64,000 nucleotides of DNA from Paraburkholderia mimosarum LMG 23256 = NBRC 106338 (GCF_000739815.1 NZ_BBJJ01000029.1:1-64000); one strand, 5' to 3'; shown: positions 17,155 through 25,630, counted from the stretch's first letter. The notes: generated by a model not told the origin, from the sequence alone. Translations and numbers: made by a program.

Positions 17155-17777
17155 CACGCTTCTCCTTTTTCGTCCTTGCCGATCACGAGTTGCGTCGGGG
17201 ACACGAACATGTACCGGGGAATGTCGAGGTTCTGCGGCGCCGGCTTGTTCTTGAACACGCGGCCGGAGAGATCGTAGGTGGAGCCGTGGCACGGGCACAG
17301 GAAGCCGCCCGGCCAGCTGTCGGGGAGGTTCGGCTGCGGGCCTTCCTGGAAGCGCGGCGTGGGCGTGCAGCCCAGATGGGTGCAGACAGCCACGGCCACG
17401 AGGATGTTCTGATGCTCGGCGCGGGAACGAAACTCGTTCTTGCAGTACTCCGGCGTGGGCAGGGAAAACGGATGCTCGGAGTCCGGATCGGCCAGATCGG
17501 GATCGGCCTTCTTCACGTCGGCCATCATGCGATCCGTGCGGTTCAGGATCCACACGGGCTTGCCGCGCCAGGCCACGGTCATCATCGAGCCCGGCTGCAG
17601 ATTCGTGATGTCGACCTCGATGGGCGCGCCGGCGGCGCGCGCTTTTTCCGATGGTGCAAAGGAGCCTACGAAGGGTACGACGGTGGCCACGCCTCCAATG
17701 CCACCTGCTACGGACGTCGCAATCAGCCAGGTTCGGCGGCTGCCATCGACGCGGTCATTCTCGTTGTCTCGCATCAC
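17154..17777 (-). CDS. petA: Rieske iron-sulfur subunit of the cytochrome bc1 complex
   Basis: The [2Fe-2S] protein that takes electrons from ubiquinol and hands them to cytochrome c1. It has 207 residues. The N-terminus carries a twin-arginine signal-anchor (GSRRTWLIAT, then a hydrophobic helix), so it should be inserted by the Tat system, encoded at 20-22 kb here. Cluster ligands are in CTHLGC (about residue 130) and CPCHGSTYD (about 165), the two Rieske boxes. First gene of petABC. The promoter should lie in the 280-base gap 17778-18057; I did not find an unambiguous consensus there. Confidence 0.97.
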   Translation of the reverse strand: MMRDNENDRVDGSRRTWLIATSVAGGIGGVATVVPFVGSFAPSEKARAAGAPIEVDITNLQPGSMMTVAWRGKPVWILNRTDRMMADVKKADPDLADPDSEHPFSLPTPEYCKNEFRSRAEHQNILVAVAVCTHLGCTPTPRFQEGPQPNLPDSWPGGFLCPCHGSTYDLSGRVFKNKPAPQNLDIPRYMFVSPTQLVIGKDEKGEA

Positions 17778-18057
17778 ATCGCCCCACTTCTGAGTTGGAT
17801 TTTTCCGTCACGCCAGCTTACCCGCGGTGCTGCCGAACGCTAGTTTGCGCGAATGGAGTTGGCATTTACAAGGGGCGCTCTCCAAAAAGCTTCGGAAGTC
17901 CTTGATAAGTCGGGGTTTTCCCGCAGAAAAAAGGGACATTTTCCTTTTGGTTTGTAAATGCCCCATGAATAAAACGGTGCTGCGTCACGACAATTCGCGC
18001 ATTTCGCCGTGCGTGATGCGCGATGTCGGATGCGCCTTGGAGGCCCGGGACTGGCGC

Positions 18058-18804
18058 CTAAACGGGATTATCGATATCGATGAAGAGATGCTCGATGTCG
18101 AAGGCTTCCGAGAGGTGCGCGCCAAGCGCCTGAACGCCGAAGCGCTCCGTCGCATGGTGGCCCGCAGCGAGGAACGCGACACCGCTTTCCGCCGAGGTGT
18201 GCGTGGTCGGCTCGGAGATTTCTCCGGTGAGGAAAACGTCGGCACCGGCGTCGATCGCGGCGTCGAAGAGGCTTTGTGCCGCCCCCGTGCACCACGCCAC
18301 GCGACGCAGCTGCCAGTCCGGGTCGCCGAGCACGAGCGGTGTGCGGCCGAGTGTCTGCTCGACCTCGGCGGTAAAGTGCGCGAGCGTAATCGGCATGGGT
18401 AGCGTAGCCATCCAGCCCAGATCCTGCTCACCGAAGCGTTGTTCGCCGATCCAGCCGAATCTGGCGCCCAACTGCGCGTTGTTACCCAGTTCTGGATGGC
18501 TGTCGAGCGGCAGATGGTAGGCGAACAGGTTGATATCGTTCGCCAGCAGCGTCTTCAGGCGCCGGTACTTGCGGCCCGTGATCTGCGGTGCTTCGTTTTT
18601 CCAGAAGTAGCCATGATGGACGAGCACGGCGTCCGCGCCCCATTCGTGCGCCGCTTCGAGGAAGGCAAGCGACGCGGTCACGCCGGTGGCGATTTTCTCC
18701 ACGCGCCTCCGACCTTCGACCTGCAGGCCGTTCGGGCAATAGTCCTTGAACCGCGCGGATTCCAGAAGATTGTTCAGATACAATTCCAGTTCGATCCGAT
18801 CCAT
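18058..18804 (-). CDS. Nif3-like dinuclear metal-centre protein (YbgI family)
   Basis: Conserved protein of the NIF3/YbgI/GTP-cyclohydrolase-1-type-2 family, 248 residues. E. coli YbgI is a hexameric ring with two metals per subunit; its role is unclear, with links to DNA damage and cofactor metabolism. Metal-binding residues appear in VHHGYFWKNE (about residue 62), YHLPLDSHPELGNN (about 98) and AAGHHATERFG (about 215). The ATG at 18804 has AGAGGA just upstream. It is head-to-head with the DegS-like protease, only 19 bases separating the start codons, so the promoters of each must overlap the other's coding region. Confidence 0.92.
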   Translation of the reverse strand: MDRIELELYLNNLLESARFKDYCPNGLQVEGRRRVEKIATGVTASLAFLEAAHEWGADAVLVHHGYFWKNEAPQITGRKYRRLKTLLANDINLFAYHLPLDSHPELGNNAQLGARFGWIGEQRFGEQDLGWMATLPMPITLAHFTAEVEQTLGRTPLVLGDPDWQLRRVAWCTGAAQSLFDAAIDAGADVFLTGEISEPTTHTSAESGVAFLAAGHHATERFGVQALGAHLSEAFDIEHLFIDIDNPV

Positions 18805-18809
18805 ATAAT
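18804..18809 (+). promoter_or_regulatory. Consensus -10 box TATAAT of the DegS-like gene
   Basis: A perfect TATAAT lies 14 bases before the ATG at 18824 and overlaps the start codon of the divergent Nif3-like gene. No good -35 box is present at 16-18 bases upstream (CAATTC at 18781-18786). A start point about seven bases downstream would leave a leader of only about 8 nt. Confidence 0.5.
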
Positions 18810-18823
18810 CCTCTAATCTTCAG

Positions 18824-20038
18824 ATGCTTAGACGCTTTTGGCTGTTCTTCGCCCAGGCGGTGACGGTCCTGCTGGCGTTGATGTTCATCATCGCCACGCT
18901 CAAGCCGCAGTGGCTGCAGCACCAGGGGCAGTTCGGCAAGCAGCTCGCCGAGCCGATCGTCGCACTGCGGGAAGTGGCGCCAGGCATCGGGTCAGGTAGT
19001 GCCCAGGGCTCCTACGCGGACGCCGCCCAAAAGGCCATGCCCGCGGTCGTCAACGTGTTCTCGAGCAAGGATGGGTCGCTGCCGCCCGATCCCCGCCAGA
19101 ACGATCCGCTATTTCGCTACTTCTTCGGCGATCGCAACAAAAACCAGAAACAGCAGGAGCAGCCTGCCGCCAACCTCGGTTCGGGTGTCATTGTCAGTCC
19201 GGACGGTTACATTCTAACGAACCAGCACGTCATCGACGGCGCGGACCAGATCGAAATCGCGCTTTCCGACGGCCGCACCACCAACGCGAAGGTCATCGGC
19301 ATCGACCCGGAAACCGATCTCGCCGTACTCAAGATCAACCTGCCGAACCTCCCCACGATCACGCTCGGCCGTATGGACCAGACGCGCGTGGGCGACGTCG
19401 TGCTCGCCATCGGCAACCCGTTCGGCGTGGGGCAAACGGTCACGATGGGCATCATCAGCGCGCTCGGCCGCAATCACCTCGGCATCAACACGTTCGAGAA
19501 CTTCATTCAGACCGACGCGCCGATCAATCCGGGCAACTCGGGCGGCGCGCTCGTCGACGTCAACGGCAACCTGCTCGGCATCAACACGGCCATCTACTCG
19601 CGCTCGGGCGGCTCGCTCGGCATCGGCTTCGCGATTCCCGTCTCCACGGCGCGCAGCGTGCTGGAGAGCATCATCACCACGGGCACGGTCACGCGCGGCT
19701 GGATCGGCGTTGAACCACAGGACGTGACGCCGGAGATCGCCGATTCGTTCGGCCTGAAGGAGAAGTCCGGCGCGATCGTCGCGGGCGTGTTGCAGGGCGG
19801 CCCCGCCGACAAGGCCGGCATCAAGCCAGGCGACGTCCTCACATCGGTGAACGGCGAGGCCATTACCGACACCACGCGCCTCCTGAACGTGATCGCGCAG
19901 ATCAAGCCAGGCACCGACGCGAGGGTCCACCTCGTGCGCAAGAACAGGGACATGGATCTCGACGTGCTGATCGGCAAGCGCCCGCCCCCGCCGAAACAAC
20001 CGGCTCAGGAGGATGGCGAAGGCGACGACGGAGGCTGA
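18824..20038 (+). CDS. DegS-like trypsin-type serine protease with one PDZ domain
   Basis: HtrA-family (S1C) periplasmic protease, 404 residues. An N-terminal anchor (FFAQAVTVLLALMFIIATL, residues 8-26) fits an inner-membrane-tethered protein. The catalytic triad is His135 (TNQHV), Asp165 (TDLAVLK) and Ser239 (GNSGGA). One PDZ domain follows at about 290-380 (GWIGVEPQDV...GIKPGDVLTSVNG), then a Pro/Glu/Asp/Gly tail. One PDZ and a membrane anchor resemble DegS, the sensor protease that starts sigma-E release, but DegQ/MucD-like roles are possible. No Shine-Dalgarno sequence precedes the ATG; with TATAAT 14 bases upstream the mRNA may be nearly leaderless. Ends at a bidirectional terminator shared with tatC. 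Confidence 0.93.
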   Translation: MLRRFWLFFAQAVTVLLALMFIIATLKPQWLQHQGQFGKQLAEPIVALREVAPGIGSGSAQGSYADAAQKAMPAVVNVFSSKDGSLPPDPRQNDPLFRYFFGDRNKNQKQQEQPAANLGSGVIVSPDGYILTNQHVIDGADQIEIALSDGRTTNAKVIGIDPETDLAVLKINLPNLPTITLGRMDQTRVGDVVLAIGNPFGVGQTVTMGIISALGRNHLGINTFENFIQTDAPINPGNSGGALVDVNGNLLGINTAIYSRSGGSLGIGFAIPVSTARSVLESIITTGTVTRGWIGVEPQDVTPEIADSFGLKEKSGAIVAGVLQGGPADKAGIKPGDVLTSVNGEAITDTTRLLNVIAQIKPGTDARVHLVRKNRDMDLDVLIGKRPPPPKQPAQEDGEGDDGG

Positions 20039-20091
20039 TGACGCGGTGGCGGCCGAGCCGCCATGGCGCGCCGTCCAAAAAGCCGAGCCCA

Positions 20092-20131
20092 AACGAAAAG
20101 GCCGCGAACCTGGGTTCGCGGCCTTTTCGTT
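20092..20131. terminator. Bidirectional terminator between the DegS-like gene and tatC
   Basis: A 19-base perfect inverted repeat, AACGAAAAGGCCGCGAACC (20092-20110) and its complement (20113-20131) with a two-base centre. The inner stem is GC-rich and the outer parts are A/T-rich on both sides, so it can end both convergent transcripts, including the long minus-strand block that ends in tatC. Confidence 0.9.
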
Positions 20132-20179
20132 GTCTGGGGCCGGGCTTCCTGCTGGCTTTCCTGCGCTGGGCCAGCGAGC

Positions 20180-20962
20180 CTAGCTTGCCGCCTGACTCTC
20201 GTCCGCCGCCTTCTTCTCGCCGGTGCCGACGAAAATTCGCGCCGCGATGATGCCCGCCTCGTACAGGATGATGAGCGGCAACGCGAGAATGAGTTGCGAG
20301 AAGACATCGGGCGGCGTCACGACGGCAGCGACGATGAACGCGCCGACGATCACATACGGCCTGATCTCCCTGAGCTTCCTCACGCTCAGCACGCCCATGC
20401 GCACGAGCAGCACGACGACGATGGGCACCTCGAACGTCACGCCGAACGCAATGAACATCGTGAGCACGAAGCTCAGGTAATTGTCGATATCCGTCGTCAT
20501 CTCCGCGCCTAGTGGCGCGTTGTAATGCGCCATCACGCGGAAGATGGTTGGGAACACCACGAAGTACGCGAATGCCATGCCGCACAGAAAGAGCGTGTAA
20601 CTGCTCGCCACCAGCGGCGCGACGAGCTTCTTTTCGTGCTGGTAGAGGCCAGGGGCCACGAACGCCCAGATCTGGTAGAGCACGACAGGCAGCGCAATCA
20701 CGAAGGCGACGAGCATCGTGACCTTCATTGGCACGAAAAACGAGCCGGTCACGTCGGTGACGATCATCTTGCCGTCGCGCGGCAGGTTCTGCATGAGCGG
20801 TCGCGCAAGCAGCCGGAATATGTCGGGTGCCCAGTACACGAGCCCCACGAAAACGACGATCACGGCGATGCCCGCGCGGATGATGCGGTCACGCAGTTCG
20901 ACGAGATGGGAAATGAAGGTCTCTTCGGAGCCTTCTTCCAGGTTTTGCTGGGGGTCGCTCAC
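20180..20962 (-). CDS. tatC: Sec-independent protein translocase subunit TatC
   Basis: Polytopic receptor of the twin-arginine translocase; with TatB it binds RR signal peptides of folded substrates. It has 260 residues, about six helices, and the conserved N-terminal block FISHLVELRDRIIRA, with LIQ-type F-x-P loop residues later (FVAPGLYQHEKKL). The start is GTG at 20962 (VSDPQQNLEEG). Last gene of tatABC, 45 bases after tatB. Substrates in this window probably include the Rieske protein PetA. Confidence 0.97.
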   Translation of the reverse strand: MSDPQQNLEEGSEETFISHLVELRDRIIRAGIAVIVVFVGLVYWAPDIFRLLARPLMQNLPRDGKMIVTDVTGSFFVPMKVTMLVAFVIALPVVLYQIWAFVAPGLYQHEKKLVAPLVASSYTLFLCGMAFAYFVVFPTIFRVMAHYNAPLGAEMTTDIDNYLSFVLTMFIAFGVTFEVPIVVVLLVRMGVLSVRKLREIRPYVIVGAFIVAAVVTPPDVFSQLILALPLIILYEAGIIAARIFVGTGEKKAADESQAAS

Positions 20963-21007
20963 ACCGGCCCTCTATTGGAAATGGACATGCGCAAAGGCGG
21001 ATCCGCG

Positions 21008-21565
21008 TCAGAAGAACCGCGTGGGCCGGCGCAGGCTGGCCGGCGTGTGCTGCGCCACCCGCGCGGCGCCCGATTGCACGCGCGTGCGCCGCAGCGTGGC
21101 GCGCTTGTACCAGACAGGTGCGGCGCTCTGCTTCACGCGCCAGTTCTTGCGCTTCACGGCGCTCGATCCCGCGCTGCCGGAGCGCCATCCCGATTGCATC
21201 GAGGCGCCGTCCGCCGCATTGGCGGCGGCCTCGACGCTGGCCGGATCGGCGCCGCCGGCAATGCTCGGCGAGACCGACGTGCCCGCGTTCCACGCGTCGT
21301 TCAACTCGGTTTCATGCTTGCGCAGGTTGTCCTGAACGGTTTTCTCGACGTTCTGGGCCGCCGACTCGAACTCCGTTTTCATGCGGCGCAACTCGTCCAG
21401 TTCGATCTCACGCGTAACTTCGGCCTTGACGTCGTTGATATAGCGCTGCGCGCGCCCGAACAGCGCGCCCGCCGTGCGTGCGACGCGCGGCAGTCGCTCC
21501 GGCCCGAGAACGACCAGCGCGACGACGCCGATCAGCGCCATCTTCGTTAAACCGAGATCGAGCAT
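21008..21565 (-). CDS. tatB: Sec-independent protein translocase subunit TatB
   Basis: Single-span Tat component that forms the signal-peptide receptor with TatC. It has 185 residues: short N-terminal helix with the family's Gly-Pro hinge (LVVLGPERLP) near residue 20, an amphipathic helix, then a charged linker and an unconserved C-terminal half rich in Ala, Ser and Arg. The glutamate at position 8 of E. coli TatB is not matched (the first residues are MLDLGLTKMALIGVVAL). The length and hinge distinguish it from TatA, which is next to it. ATG at 21565. Confidence 0.94.
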   Translation of the reverse strand: MLDLGLTKMALIGVVALVVLGPERLPRVARTAGALFGRAQRYINDVKAEVTREIELDELRRMKTEFESAAQNVEKTVQDNLRKHETELNDAWNAGTSVSPSIAGGADPASVEAAANAADGASMQSGWRSGSAGSSAVKRKNWRVKQSAAPVWYKRATLRRTRVQSGAARVAQHTPASLRRPTRFF

Positions 21566-21638
21566 GAATGGAGAATTCCGTCAGCCTTGGCTGCTGCCTT
21601 AGAAGAAGAAACGGCGGAAAAGGACGGTTGCCACGCGT

Positions 21639-21878
21639 TCAGCGCAAGTCGTTCGAGCGCTGCGTCTTGTCCTTGGCTTCGACGTCGACTGCACCGCCAT
21701 TGGGCGGCAGCTCGCGCTTTTGCGCGTCGGGGGCGCCTTCGCTCTCGCGCATGCCTTCCTTGAATCCCTTCACCGCACCGCCCAGATCGCTACCGATATT
21801 GCGCAGCTTCTTCGTGCCGAAGACGAGCGCCACGATCAACAAGACGATCAGCCAGTGCCAGATGCTCAATGAACCCAT
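21639..21878 (-). CDS. tatA: Sec-independent protein translocase subunit TatA
   Basis: Pore-forming Tat component, 79 residues. It starts MGSLSIWHWLIVLLIVALVF, one transmembrane helix, followed by GTKKLRNIGSDLGGAVKGFK, the family's hinge (here Gly-Thr) and amphipathic helix, then a hydrophilic tail. The ATG at 21878 follows GGAGAGAG; the frame stays open upstream to 21983 but that part does not resemble TatA. First of tatABC, 73 bases before tatB. Confidence 0.96.
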   Translation of the reverse strand: MGSLSIWHWLIVLLIVALVFGTKKLRNIGSDLGGAVKGFKEGMRESEGAPDAQKRELPPNGGAVDVEAKDKTQRSNDLR

Positions 21879-22011
21879 GATTGACTCTCTCCTTAACCCC
21901 GCCGCCGCGCTTGCTGCGCGACGCGAAAAATTGTGCCTGTGTGATGTTGCATCGACGTGGCGTGCGACCTCTTGCGCCGCCACCGCTCTCTGCCACCTGC
22001 GCTAGCAGCGC

Positions 22012-22380
22012 TCAGCCCATGCGGTGCCACGGACGCGGCCCTGCCAGCAGATGTGCGTGCAGATGATAGACCTCCTGCCCGCCTCCCGGCCCCGTATTCA
22101 CGACCGTGCGATACCCGGTTTCGCCGCCCGTGTACGAGACGCCCAGATCCTTCGCGAGCCGCGCGACCAGTACAAACATTCTACCAAGCAGCGGAGCGTC
22201 GTTTTCACCGCAATCGGCAAGGGTGGGAATATGCTGGCGCGGAATCACGAGTACGTGGGTTTCTGCCGCGGGCCGGATGTCGCGGAAAGCGACGAACTCG
22301 TCGTCCTCGTACACCCGCGTGCTGGGAATGTGGCCATCGGCGATCTTGCAGAAGAGACAGGTGCTGCGGTCGTGATTCAT
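22012..22380 (-). CDS. HIT-family (histidine triad) nucleotide-binding protein
   Basis: Small hydrolase of the HIT superfamily, 122 residues, probably an HinT-type purine-nucleoside phosphoramidase. The catalytic triad H-x-H-x-H is in VYHLHAHLLAGPRP close to the C-terminus. The N-terminal CLFCKIADGHIPSTRVYEDD contains the Cys-x-x-Cys and the K-I-x-x-G-x-I-P signature. The start at 22380 (MNHDRST) was preferred to the upstream 22401 because conserved sequence begins there. It lies between a DUF4870 gene and tatA in the same direction; this order (hisE, membrane protein, HIT, tat) suggests co-transcription with the his-tat block. Confidence 0.93.
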   Translation of the reverse strand: MNHDRSTCLFCKIADGHIPSTRVYEDDEFVAFRDIRPAAETHVLVIPRQHIPTLADCGENDAPLLGRMFVLVARLAKDLGVSYTGGETGYRTVVNTGPGGGQEVYHLHAHLLAGPRPWHRMG

Positions 22381-22446
22381 GGTGCTCCTGGTGGGCGACA
22401 AGACAGGCCGGGTTAGACGAGCCGCACCACCGGACGCTGCTGCCGC

Positions 22447-22839
22447 TCAGAACCAGGCGCGCGGGTTGTGCAACGGCTTATTGTCGTACAAGTACAGCCA
22501 GCCTTTGATGATACGGTACAACGTCCAGATTGCGACAGCCCACAGAATTGGAATGCCGATCAGCACGAGGATGAGAAGGCCGCCGATCAGATGGCCGGCC
22601 AGTCCGAGCCAGAAAGTGCGGATTTGCCACGTGAAGTGCTGCTCATAGGGCGTACCGAGCGCTTCGTCGCGTTTCAGGTAATTGAGGATGATGGCGATCA
22701 GCACGGAAATGCCGCCGGTGAGCCAGTACACCGCATAGAGTGCGTACAGCACATGGGTGAGCGTGCGCAGGCTGCGCAGCCGGTCCGCATCGACGCCATT
22801 GCGGTACGAAGGGGGTGGGTAATCGCCGGAAGTGGACAT
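22447..22839 (-). CDS. DUF4870-family small membrane protein
   Basis: Membrane protein of unknown function, 130 residues. Hydrophobic segments are at about residues 28-52, 74-92 and 90-108 (LAGHLIGGLLILVLIGIPIL). The segment between them, YEQHFTWQIRTFW, and the ending IKGWLYLYDNKPL match DUF4870, which is widespread in bacteria and has no assigned function. It follows hisE by 27 bases and is probably in the same transcript, but no link to histidine biosynthesis is known. Confidence 0.87.
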   Translation of the reverse strand: MSTSGDYPPPSYRNGVDADRLRSLRTLTHVLYALYAVYWLTGGISVLIAIILNYLKRDEALGTPYEQHFTWQIRTFWLGLAGHLIGGLLILVLIGIPILWAVAIWTLYRIIKGWLYLYDNKPLHNPRAWF

Positions 22840-22866
22840 CGAATTCGTCTCCTGTCGCCGCCAACC

Positions 22867-23235
22867 TCAGTCGCCGTTCGCCTCGCGCTCACGGGTCTTG
22901 CGCAGCGCCTTTTCCTCGAGCCCCGAAAGGCCCTCGCGGCGTTCCAGTTCCGCCAGGACATCGGCGGGGCTCAAATCGAAATGCGAAAGCGTCACGAGAC
23001 AATGAAACCACAGGTCGGCCATCTCGCCCACAAGCGCTTTCGGCGCGCCGCCCTGACGCACGTCCTTGGCGGCCAGCACGACTTCGGTCGCCTCCTCGCC
23101 CACTTTCTTGAGCACCGCGTCGTCGCCCTTGTGGAAGAGGCGCGCGACATAGGAAGCGTCCGGGTTGCCGCCCTTGCGGCTGTCGATCACCGCCGCGAGG
23201 CGCAGCAGCGTGTCGTTGGTGTTCAGTTGCGTCAT
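22867..23235 (-). CDS. hisE: Phosphoribosyl-ATP pyrophosphohydrolase
   Basis: Hydrolyses PR-ATP to PR-AMP, second step of histidine synthesis. It has 122 residues with the MazG-like all-alpha fold; the metal-binding acidic residues are in KVGEEATEVVLAAKD. The ATG at 23235 overlaps the hisI stop by four bases (ATGA), fixing the start. In E. coli hisI and hisE are fused; here they are separate genes, as in most proteobacteria of this group. Last his gene in the block. Confidence 0.97.
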   Translation of the reverse strand: MTQLNTNDTLLRLAAVIDSRKGGNPDASYVARLFHKGDDAVLKKVGEEATEVVLAAKDVRQGGAPKALVGEMADLWFHCLVTLSHFDLSPADVLAELERREGLSGLEEKALRKTREREANGD

Positions 23236-23669
23236 TTGTAGATGTGTTCGGGGTCTTTCAGCACCGGATCGACGGCGACCCAGCGGCCTTCGTCGACGGT
23301 GCCTTCGAATTGCTGGAAAAAGCACGAGTGGCGGCCCGTGTGGCACGCGATGCCCGAGACCTGCTCGATCTTGAGCAGCACGACATCTTCGTCGCAGTCG
23401 AGGCGGATGTCGCTCACGTGCTGCACGTGCCCCGACTCCTCGCCCTTGAACCACAGGCGCTGACGCGAGCGCGAGAAGTACACGGCGCGACGCAACTCGA
23501 CCGTTTTCGCGAGCGCCTCACGGTTCATCCACGCGAACATCAGGACGTCGCCGGTGGTGGCTTCCTGCGCGATCACGGGCACGAGGCCGTTGGCGTCCCA
23601 GTTGACCTTGTCGAGCCAGTTCGCGTTGGCGAGGTCGCTCGCGGAGTTGCCGGTTTGCGTATTGCTCAT
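23232..23669 (-). CDS. hisI: Phosphoribosyl-AMP cyclohydrolase
   Basis: Opens the adenine ring of PR-AMP, third step of histidine synthesis. It has 145 residues with the metal sites DCDEDVVLLKIEQ (three aspartate/glutamate residues) and the Cys residues in GIACHTGRHSCFF, which bind zinc. Starts four bases after hisF's stop codon and overlaps hisE by four bases, so it is translationally coupled on both sides. Confidence 0.97.
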   Translation of the reverse strand: MSNTQTGNSASDLANANWLDKVNWDANGLVPVIAQEATTGDVLMFAWMNREALAKTVELRRAVYFSRSRQRLWFKGEESGHVQHVSDIRLDCDEDVVLLKIEQVSGIACHTGRHSCFFQQFEGTVDEGRWVAVDPVLKDPEHIYK

Positions 23670-23673
23670 CGCG

Positions 23674-24447
23674 TCAAATCCTCACCGAAATGCCCTGGTC
23701 GGCCATGAAGCGTTTGGCCTCGCCAACCGTGTGCTCGCCGTAGTGGAAGATGCTCGCCGCCAGCACGGCGTCGGCATGGCCTTTTACGATCCCGTCCGCC
23801 AGATCCTGCAAGCCGCCCACGCCGCCCGATGCGATCACGGGAATGGGCACCGCGTCGGAAACCGCGCGCGTGAGGTCGAGGTCGAAGCCGCTCTTCGTGC
23901 CGTCGCGGTCCATGCTCGTGAGCAGGATTTCGCCCGCGCCCAGTTCGGCCATTTTGCGCGCCCATTCCACGGCGTCGATGCCGGTGGCCTTGCGGCCGCC
24001 GTGTGTGAACACTTCCCAGCGCGAAGTTTCGCCCGGCGCCGAGGTACGCTTCGCGTCGATGGCGACGACGATGCACTGCGAGCCGTATTTGTCGGCGGAA
24101 TCGCGCACGAGCTGGGGATTCGCGACGGCCGACGAGTTCATGCTGACCTTGTCGGCACCGGCGTTGAGCAGGCGCCGCACATCCGCCACGGCGCGCACGC
24201 CGCCGCCGACGGTGAGCGGAATGAAGACCTGGGAAGCCACTGCCTCGATGATCGGCAGGATCAGGTCGCGCTGGTCGGAGGTCGCGGTGATGTCGAGGAA
24301 GGTGAGTTCGTCGGCGCCCTGGTCGTCGTAGCGGCGCGCGATTTCGACGGGGTCGCCCGCGTCGCGCAGCTCGACGAAATTGACGCCTTTCACGACGCGC
24401 CCGGCGGTCACGTCGAGGCAGGGAATAATGCGTTTGGGTAGAGCCAT
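23674..24447 (-). CDS. hisF: Imidazole glycerol phosphate synthase, cyclase subunit
   Basis: Beta/alpha-barrel subunit that joins ammonia from HisH with PRFAR to give imidazole glycerol phosphate and AICAR. It has 257 residues. The catalytic Asp is in KRIIPCLDV (Asp12); a second in SSAVANPQLV... and the phosphate-binding ASGGVGGLQDL near residue 220 match the family. A 256-base gap and a terminator-like hairpin separate it from hisA upstream, while hisI follows after four bases. So hisFIE may have its own expression control. Confidence 0.97.
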   Translation of the reverse strand: MALPKRIIPCLDVTAGRVVKGVNFVELRDAGDPVEIARRYDDQGADELTFLDITATSDQRDLILPIIEAVASQVFIPLTVGGGVRAVADVRRLLNAGADKVSMNSSAVANPQLVRDSADKYGSQCIVVAIDAKRTSAPGETSRWEVFTHGGRKATGIDAVEWARKMAELGAGEILLTSMDRDGTKSGFDLDLTRAVSDAVPIPVIASGGVGGLQDLADGIVKGHADAVLAASIFHYGEHTVGEAKRFMADQGISVRI

Positions 24448-24660
24448 GATCTTGCCGAAGTTGCCAGTCGGTTTGCGTCCGGTGAGCGCCCTGCCTGAGC
24501 AGGCTGCCGCACCCGGTTCGGGCGTAGCGCGCTTTCACCACGCGAGAGCCCGGCATCTGCCGGCCTTTGGCGTGTCGAACTGCCCATTGTCGCGCGCTTT
24601 TGCGCCGTGTCGCGAAAATATCCTGCGCGAGCGCCATCCGAAGATGATGGCGCAGCGCCA

Positions 24661-24690
24661 AAAACAAAAGGCCTCCACGTAACGGAGGCC
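24661..24690 (-). terminator. Rho-independent terminator or attenuator between hisA and hisF
   Basis: Read on the minus strand, GGCCTCC (24690-24684) pairs with GGAGGCC (24676-24670) around seven bases, followed by TTTTGTTTTT. It sits 14 bases after the hisA stop and before hisF, inside the his block. It would cut most read-through into hisFIE unless antiterminated or bypassed by a second promoter in 24448-24660. Confidence 0.8.
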
Positions 24691-24703
24691 GACGTTCGGC
24701 GCT

Positions 24704-25456
24704 TTACGCGTCGTCCGATTCGCGCAGGCTGTCTGCGCGCGTTTGCGCGGCGGCGAAATCGAGGTCGCCCGAATAAATCGCGCGCCCGCAGATCACCCCT
24801 TCCACGCCTTCGTCCTCGACCTCGCAAAGTGCGTCGATGTCGGCGAGATTCGAGAGGCCGCCGCTCGCGATGATCGGAATCTTCACCGCGCGCGCGAGGC
24901 GCACCGTGGCTTCGATGTTGATGCCCTGGAGCATGCCGTCGCGGCCAATGTCGGTGTAGATGATCGACTCGACGCCGTAATCCTCGAACTTGCGCGCGAG
25001 ATCCACGACTTCGTGGCCCGTGAGCTTGCTCCAGCCATCGGTGGCGACCTTGCCGTCCTTCGCATCGAGGCCGACGATGATATGCCCCCCGAATGCCGTG
25101 CATGCTTCCTGGAGGAAGCCCGGATTCTTGACGGCGGCAGTGCCGATGATCACGTAGGAAAGGCCATCGTCGAGATAGCGCTCGATGGTGTCGAGGTCGC
25201 GGATGCCGCCGCCGAGCTGCACGGGGATCTCGTCGCCCACCTCCGCGATGATTTCGCGGATCGCGTCTTCGTTCTTCGGCTTGCCTGCGAACGCACCGTT
25301 CAGGTCGACGAGGTGCAGACGGCGCGCACCCCGCTCGACCCAGTGTCGGGCCATGGCCGCCGGTTCCTCGGAGAAAATCGTCGCCTGGTCCATATCGCCT
25401 TGCTTGAGGCGAACGCAGTGACCGTCTTTGAGATCGATGGCCGGAATCAGCAGCAT
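24704..25456 (-). CDS. hisA: 1-(5-phosphoribosyl)-5-[(5-phosphoribosylamino)methylideneamino]imidazole-4-carboxamide isomerase
   Basis: Amadori isomerase that converts ProFAR to PRFAR, fourth step of histidine synthesis. It has 250 residues and a beta/alpha barrel. Asp8 (LIPAIDLK) is the catalytic base, and the second Asp is in YTDIGRDGMLQG near 175; phosphate loops are LGGGIRDLD and ASGGLSNLAD. A rho-independent terminator immediately follows its stop codon. hisH precedes it by 174 bases. Confidence 0.97.
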   Translation of the reverse strand: MLLIPAIDLKDGHCVRLKQGDMDQATIFSEEPAAMARHWVERGARRLHLVDLNGAFAGKPKNEDAIREIIAEVGDEIPVQLGGGIRDLDTIERYLDDGLSYVIIGTAAVKNPGFLQEACTAFGGHIIVGLDAKDGKVATDGWSKLTGHEVVDLARKFEDYGVESIIYTDIGRDGMLQGINIEATVRLARAVKIPIIASGGLSNLADIDALCEVEDEGVEGVICGRAIYSGDLDFAAAQTRADSLRESDDA

Positions 25457-25630
25457 AGCTTCGGGTGTGTCTGGGAATGAGGTTGAAATCTGCGGCGCCG
25501 GCGGAAAAGAGGCCCGATCCGACGCCGATTCGCTAGTTTAGTACAACTCTTTCGGCGGCCTTGCTGATGTACATCGAAGGCCGCGGCGCTCGCGCGCGAA
25601 GACGGCCGCGAAAGCCAGCGCCGCAGGGAA

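Noticed and set aside
17155..17553. Possible 133-residue N-terminal extension of cytochrome b
   Set aside because: It lies within petA in another frame and is low-complexity; the ATG at 17154 with TGATG coupling fits the family start.
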